In this document: positions 6,072 through 8,869 of the stretch, piece by piece
Numbering within the stretch: position 1 is the stretch's first letter
How the letters are laid out: each line of letters starts with the position of its first letter
Assembly (NCBI GenBank): GCA_002699325.1
Contig: PABS01000091.1
Coordinates: 8,682-17,550, forward strand
Direction of reading: 5' to 3'
Length of the DNA: 8,869 bases
Source of the DNA: Ponticaulis sp.
GTDB lineage: Bacteria > Pseudomonadota > Alphaproteobacteria > Caulobacterales > Hyphomonadaceae
Made by a program: the position numbers and the translations under genes
Notes under the pieces: generated by a model
Database searches by the model: none
What the model saw: only the letters and a program-made list of their open reading frames with translations
Told to the model about the DNA's origin: nothing

Positions 6072-7229
6072 ATGGCAGACGACATAACCAACACCGACCG
6101 CTTTGAGCGCATGAAAGCCGTACGCCGGCAAATTCATGCTCACCCGGAGATGGCGTTCAAGGAATTCCAGACCTCTGAACTTGTTGCAGACCGACTCGAA
6201 AGCCTGGGTCTGAGGGTGCGGCGAGCCATCGGCGGAACTGGCGTGGTCGGAACCCTGGCGAGAGGCAATGGAGGCTCTATCGGCCTGCGCGCCGATATGG
6301 ATGCCCTCCCGATCCGGGAAGCGGGCAACCACGCCTATAAGTCCAAGAATGACGGCGTAATGCATGCCTGCGGTCACGATGGACATACCGCCATGTTGCT
6401 CGGTGCGGCTGAGGCGCTCAGTCAGACCATGGATTTTTCCGGCACCGTCCACTTCATCTTCCAACCTGCAGAAGAGAATGAAGGCGGCGGGCGCCGCATG
6501 GTCCAGGAAGGTCTGTTCCGCGAGCACCCTTGCGACGCCATATTCGCTCTTCATAACTGGCCGGGGCTGGCCGCTGGGCGGGTCGCTGTACAGCCCGGCC
6601 CGATGATGGCGAGCTATGATACCTTCACAATCACGCTCACCGGCAAGGGCGGACATGCAGCCATGCCGGAATCGACCCGCGACCCTATCCCCGTGGCTGC
6701 AGAGCTCATTCTGGCGCTTCAGACCATAGTCAGCCGCAAGATCAGCCCACATGATCCAGCTGTGATTTCAGTGACCCGTATCCGGGGTGGTGAAACCTTC
6801 AATGTGATCCCGGAAGAGGTTGAGTTCAGCGGCACTGTCAGATGCTTCAGCGAGACGGTTCGCAAGCGTTTGCAAATCGAGATCGAACACACAACCAAAG
6901 CCGTTGCCAACGCGCATCATATTGACGCTGAACTGCAATATGACTGGGACTACCCGCCGACAATCAACACAGACAAGGAAGCGAACTTCGCTGCAGATAC
7001 GGCGCGCGCGCTCTATGGCGCGGAACGTGTCGATACCAGCTTTCGCCCAAGCATGGCCTCAGAAGATTTCGCGGTGATGTTACAAGAGGTGCCCGGCGCA
7101 TATATCTGGCTTGGCATTGGTGAGGATGCGGCTCCGCTTCACAATCCACACTATGATTTCAATGATGATGTTCTGCTGACCGGCGCTGACCTGCTCGCCG
7201 GCCTCGCCAGAGACTTCCTGAAAGCCTGA
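6072..7229 (+). CDS. M20D-family metallo-amidohydrolase (hippurate hydrolase/N-acyl amino acid amidohydrolase type)
   Basis: Hydrolyses the amide bond of N-acylated amino acids or related amides with a two-metal centre. At 385 residues it has normal family length. The metal ligands of M20D enzymes are visible: C100 and H102 in MHACGHDGH (97-105), the general base and ligand E134/E135 in QPAEENEGG (131-139), H161 in LHNWP, and a late histidine in HNPHYDFND (357-365). GLRADMDALP (71-80) is the conserved loop, and GKGGHAAMPE (191-200) carries the lid-domain histidine (H195) that completes the partner active site in dimers. No signal peptide is seen, so it is cytoplasmic. The ATG at 6072 follows a purine-rich AAGAG. 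It is divergent from the glycosyltransferase and shares a terminator with the esterase. Substrate (hippurate, acyl-amino acids, indole-acetyl amino acids, p-aminobenzoyl-glutamate) cannot be told from sequence, so no gene symbol is given. Confidence 0.93.
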   Translation: MADDITNTDRFERMKAVRRQIHAHPEMAFKEFQTSELVADRLESLGLRVRRAIGGTGVVGTLARGNGGSIGLRADMDALPIREAGNHAYKSKNDGVMHACGHDGHTAMLLGAAEALSQTMDFSGTVHFIFQPAEENEGGGRRMVQEGLFREHPCDAIFALHNWPGLAAGRVAVQPGPMMASYDTFTITLTGKGGHAAMPESTRDPIPVAAELILALQTIVSRKISPHDPAVISVTRIRGGETFNVIPEEVEFSGTVRCFSETVRKRLQIEIEHTTKAVANAHHIDAELQYDWDYPPTINTDKEANFAADTARALYGAERVDTSFRPSMASEDFAVMLQEVPGAYIWLGIGEDAAPLHNPHYDFNDDVLLTGADLLAGLARDFLKA

Positions 7230-7233
7230 ACGA

Positions 7234-7262
7234 AAGCGCCCCGCTGAGCCAGCGGGGCGCTT
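7234..7262. terminator. Strong hairpin terminator between convergent genes
   Basis: AAGCGCCCCGCT (7234-7245) pairs perfectly over 12 bases with AGCGGGGCGCTT (7251-7262) around the loop GAGCC. It starts five bases after the amidohydrolase stop codon and lies 27 bases beyond the stop of the minus-strand esterase. Only short T-runs flank it (two on the plus strand, three on the minus strand), but the GC-rich stem and the position between convergent genes suit a bidirectional terminator. Confidence 0.8.
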
Positions 7263-7288
7263 CGATCCGTTGGTCCGGGAGTTGAAAC

Positions 7289-8722
7289 CTAGCTTTGTGG
7301 ACCGTCTGGTAGCTCAGAGGCATTACCAATACGGATTTCATCACCGAAAATCGCCACCGCGTCGTTTTCTTCCGTATAGGCTGGCCATTCGAGGCCATCT
7401 GCACAGCTGATGGTTTTGTCCATTGGGTCCATCTTGTAGAAGGCCACCCAGCAGGAACTGACCATATCCGCATAGGTCTTTTCAGCTTCCATGTCGGAAA
7501 TTCCACCCGACCACGAAGACGTGTCGAGTGTGTCGAATGTATACATCAGTTCGGCAGAGTGGATTGGGCCATTTTTCCAGCTTGCATCCCGCTCCGCGGC
7601 CTGATGCTGGAAGTTATAGAGGAACGCGCCTGCCCCCTCATCGCCCGCCATCTGCGCGACCAGTTTGGCACGGTTGAAGCCGCCTTCGCCCATGTTCGAC
7701 CCCAGAAGAACCGGAACGTCAAACTCGGTGCCTGCTTCCATCGCAGCCTTGGTCGTTGTCGTAAAGAATTTGCCATCAACAACACCGCGAATGCCTGAGC
7801 GGAAGACCGGATCATAGACCAGGGTCTGAGCAGACACGCCGCGCAGCTGTTCTGCCGTGGCATCTTCAGGCAAACCAATGTTCGGCAGCCCTTCCATGAC
7901 AGACTTCTCTGCTGCCTCAAGCTTTCTTCCGTCCGTCAGGCCGGCGCCAGACTGAACAACCGCTTTCTGAAACAGGCCCTCAGCGGATGGCGTCGAGAGC
8001 AGATTCATCACGAGGAAACCGCCAGCGGATTGTCCTGCAATGGTGACGTTATTCGGATCCCCACCGAAGGATTCGATGTTTTCCTTGATCCATTCGAGCG
8101 CCGCAACAGCATCCATATCACCATAGGATCCGGTCCCGTCGCCTTCAGCTGTGATGCTCGGATGCGCGAAATAACCAAACGGTCCGAGACGATAATTCAT
8201 CGGAACCGTGATCACGCCTTTTTTCGCGTTCTCCATGCCGACATATGAGCCGAGGTGCCCGGCACCAAGAAAGAATGCCCCGCCATGCATCCACAAAACG
8301 ACTGGCGCTTTCTCGGCTTCGGCGGGCGCGTACACCTGAAGGTACAGGCAGTCTTCTGATTTGACGCCCTGAACGCCACCACCATTCGGTTCGGAAGGGT
8401 CCTGCAATTGCGGCTGCTGGCATGGCGCCTGATACTCTATTGCAGTTTTGATTCCATCCCAGGCTTCGACGGGCTGTGGCGGTTTCCAGCGCAGGTCACC
8501 GACAGGCGGTTTCGCAAATGGGACACCGCGAAAAACATTCACGTCACCCACTTTTTCACCGACCAGCGTGCCTTTGGGTGTTTGAACAACGGCCGTATCG
8601 ACGGGCTGGGTCGCAGAGTAAACGACTTCCGGGTTTGGCTTGGCCTCGTTATGGCTGGCGGCCATGGCTGGCATAGCGAAGGCAAGAGCTGCACAGCACA
8701 CAGCAGACAATTTCAAACTCAT
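7289..8722 (-). CDS. Exported type-B carboxylesterase/lipase (alpha/beta hydrolase)
   Basis: Serine hydrolase of the carboxylesterase/cholinesterase family, 477 residues with this start. An N-terminal signal peptide (MSLKLSAVCC, hydrophobic to about 18, then AMA at 19-21 before AS) predicts Sec export to the periplasm. The core begins at TPKGTLVGEKVGDVNVFRGVPFA, as usual. Signature EDCLYLQVYAP is at 123-133; the oxyanion-hole loop HGGAF is at 146-150; the nucleophile elbow GQSAG places the catalytic Ser at 232. E346 in GSNMGEGGF is the likely acid and H388 in GPIHSAEL the catalytic histidine. C101 and C125 are placed for the family's conserved disulfide, which fits a periplasmic protein. The frame is open to 8794, but the ATG at 8722 has a very strong GAGGGAGGA just upstream and begins the signal peptide, so the 24-residue extension is rejected. 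Natural substrate unknown; a role with the neighbouring amidohydrolase is possible but unproven. Confidence 0.93.
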   Translation of the reverse strand: MSLKLSAVCCAALAFAMPAMAASHNEAKPNPEVVYSATQPVDTAVVQTPKGTLVGEKVGDVNVFRGVPFAKPPVGDLRWKPPQPVEAWDGIKTAIEYQAPCQQPQLQDPSEPNGGGVQGVKSEDCLYLQVYAPAEAEKAPVVLWMHGGAFFLGAGHLGSYVGMENAKKGVITVPMNYRLGPFGYFAHPSITAEGDGTGSYGDMDAVAALEWIKENIESFGGDPNNVTIAGQSAGGFLVMNLLSTPSAEGLFQKAVVQSGAGLTDGRKLEAAEKSVMEGLPNIGLPEDATAEQLRGVSAQTLVYDPVFRSGIRGVVDGKFFTTTTKAAMEAGTEFDVPVLLGSNMGEGGFNRAKLVAQMAGDEGAGAFLYNFQHQAAERDASWKNGPIHSAELMYTFDTLDTSSWSGGISDMEAEKTYADMVSSCWVAFYKMDPMDKTISCADGLEWPAYTEENDAVAIFGDEIRIGNASELPDGPQS

Positions 8723-8726
8723 ATAT

Positions 8727-8735
8727 TCCTCCCTC
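8727..8735 (-). promoter_or_regulatory. Strong ribosome binding site of the esterase
   Basis: GAGGGAGGA on the minus strand ends four bases before the ATG at 8722. It is near-perfect Shine-Dalgarno and decides the start in favour of the ATG that begins the signal peptide. Confidence 0.85.
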
Positions 8736-8811
8736 AAGGATGCTTCTGTTTCGAAGTCTGCTCGGACTGTATCGAATTGAGGGCAGAAAATCACGCTTGT
8801 TGGTGAAGCTG

Positions 8812-8868
8812 TCAGTTCACGTCTGTGTGTGCCGCATATCGGAACGCTGCCATTTCACCCTCCGAAAT
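8812..8868 (-). CDS. Short reading frame at window edge: 3' end of an upstream gene or a leader ORF
   Basis: On the minus strand the frame is open from the right edge to a TGA at 8812-8814. It encodes 18 residues ending in AAFRYAAHTDVN. It may be the last codons of a gene upstream of the esterase. An internal ATG at 8853 is also preceded by GGAGG with six bases' spacing, which could instead start a 13-residue leader peptide. About 90 bases separate its stop from the esterase start. Too little is visible to name it, and it may be chance. Confidence 0.25.
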   Translation of the reverse strand: MSEGEMAAFRYAAHTDVN

Positions 8869-8869
8869 A

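Noticed and set aside
5970..6752. Open frame of 260 codons on the minus strand, antisense to the amidohydrolase
   Set aside because: It lies almost wholly opposite an M20D gene with intact catalytic motifs, its translation matches no family I know, and it lacks a ribosome binding site. Long antisense frames are common in GC-rich coding DNA.
8723..8794. 24-residue N-terminal extension of the esterase
   Set aside because: The extension would bury the signal peptide, and the downstream ATG at 8722 has a near-perfect Shine-Dalgarno sequence.
8408..8806. Open frame of 132 codons on the plus strand over the 5' end of the esterase
   Set aside because: Antisense to the signal peptide and N-terminal core of a well-supported esterase; no ribosome binding site and no recognisable motif.

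Overview
The window looks like ordinary chromosomal DNA from a Gram-negative bacterium, most likely an alphaproteobacterium of the Hyphomonadaceae/Caulobacterales type. That is inference: moderate GC, an RTX-like protein tail, a periplasmic type-B carboxylesterase, an M20D amidohydrolase and a large multidomain glycosyltransferase next to a sulfotransferase all fit, but no single marker fixes the taxon. I see no tRNA, rRNA, CRISPR array, insertion sequence or attachment site.

Left part (1-1064): the 3' end of a plus-strand gene whose last 100 codons resemble the end of an RTX/T1SS-secreted calcium-binding protein. It converges on a MarR-family regulator (minus strand), and a 9-bp-stem hairpin lies between them. 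A 307-base AT-rich divergent intergenic region follows. It carries a 19-bp near-perfect palindrome (883-901), a good candidate operator for the MarR protein and possibly for the gene to its right.

Centre (1065-5940): a glycan-building block. galE (plus strand, UDP-glucose 4-epimerase) meets tail-to-tail, with a 9-base overlap, a two-gene minus-strand unit. That unit starts with a 982-aa protein that fuses a GT4-like glycosyltransferase, a GT2 (WcaE/WfgS-like) glycosyltransferase and a tail of about 400 residues with no recognised domain. A PAPS-dependent sulfotransferase follows 25 bases later. Taken together, these genes suggest supply of UDP-galactose, assembly of a surface glycan, and sulfation of that glycan or a related acceptor.

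Right part (5941-8869): divergent from the glycosyltransferase is an M20D metallo-amidohydrolase. It ends at a strong 12-bp-stem hairpin shared with a convergent, exported type-B carboxylesterase. The last bases hold a short minus-strand reading frame, either the 3' end of an upstream gene or a leader-like mini-ORF. The most notable items are the GT4-GT2-tail fusion, its sulfotransferase partner with a degenerate second PAPS motif, and the palindrome. I found no clear evidence of a wholly new system.
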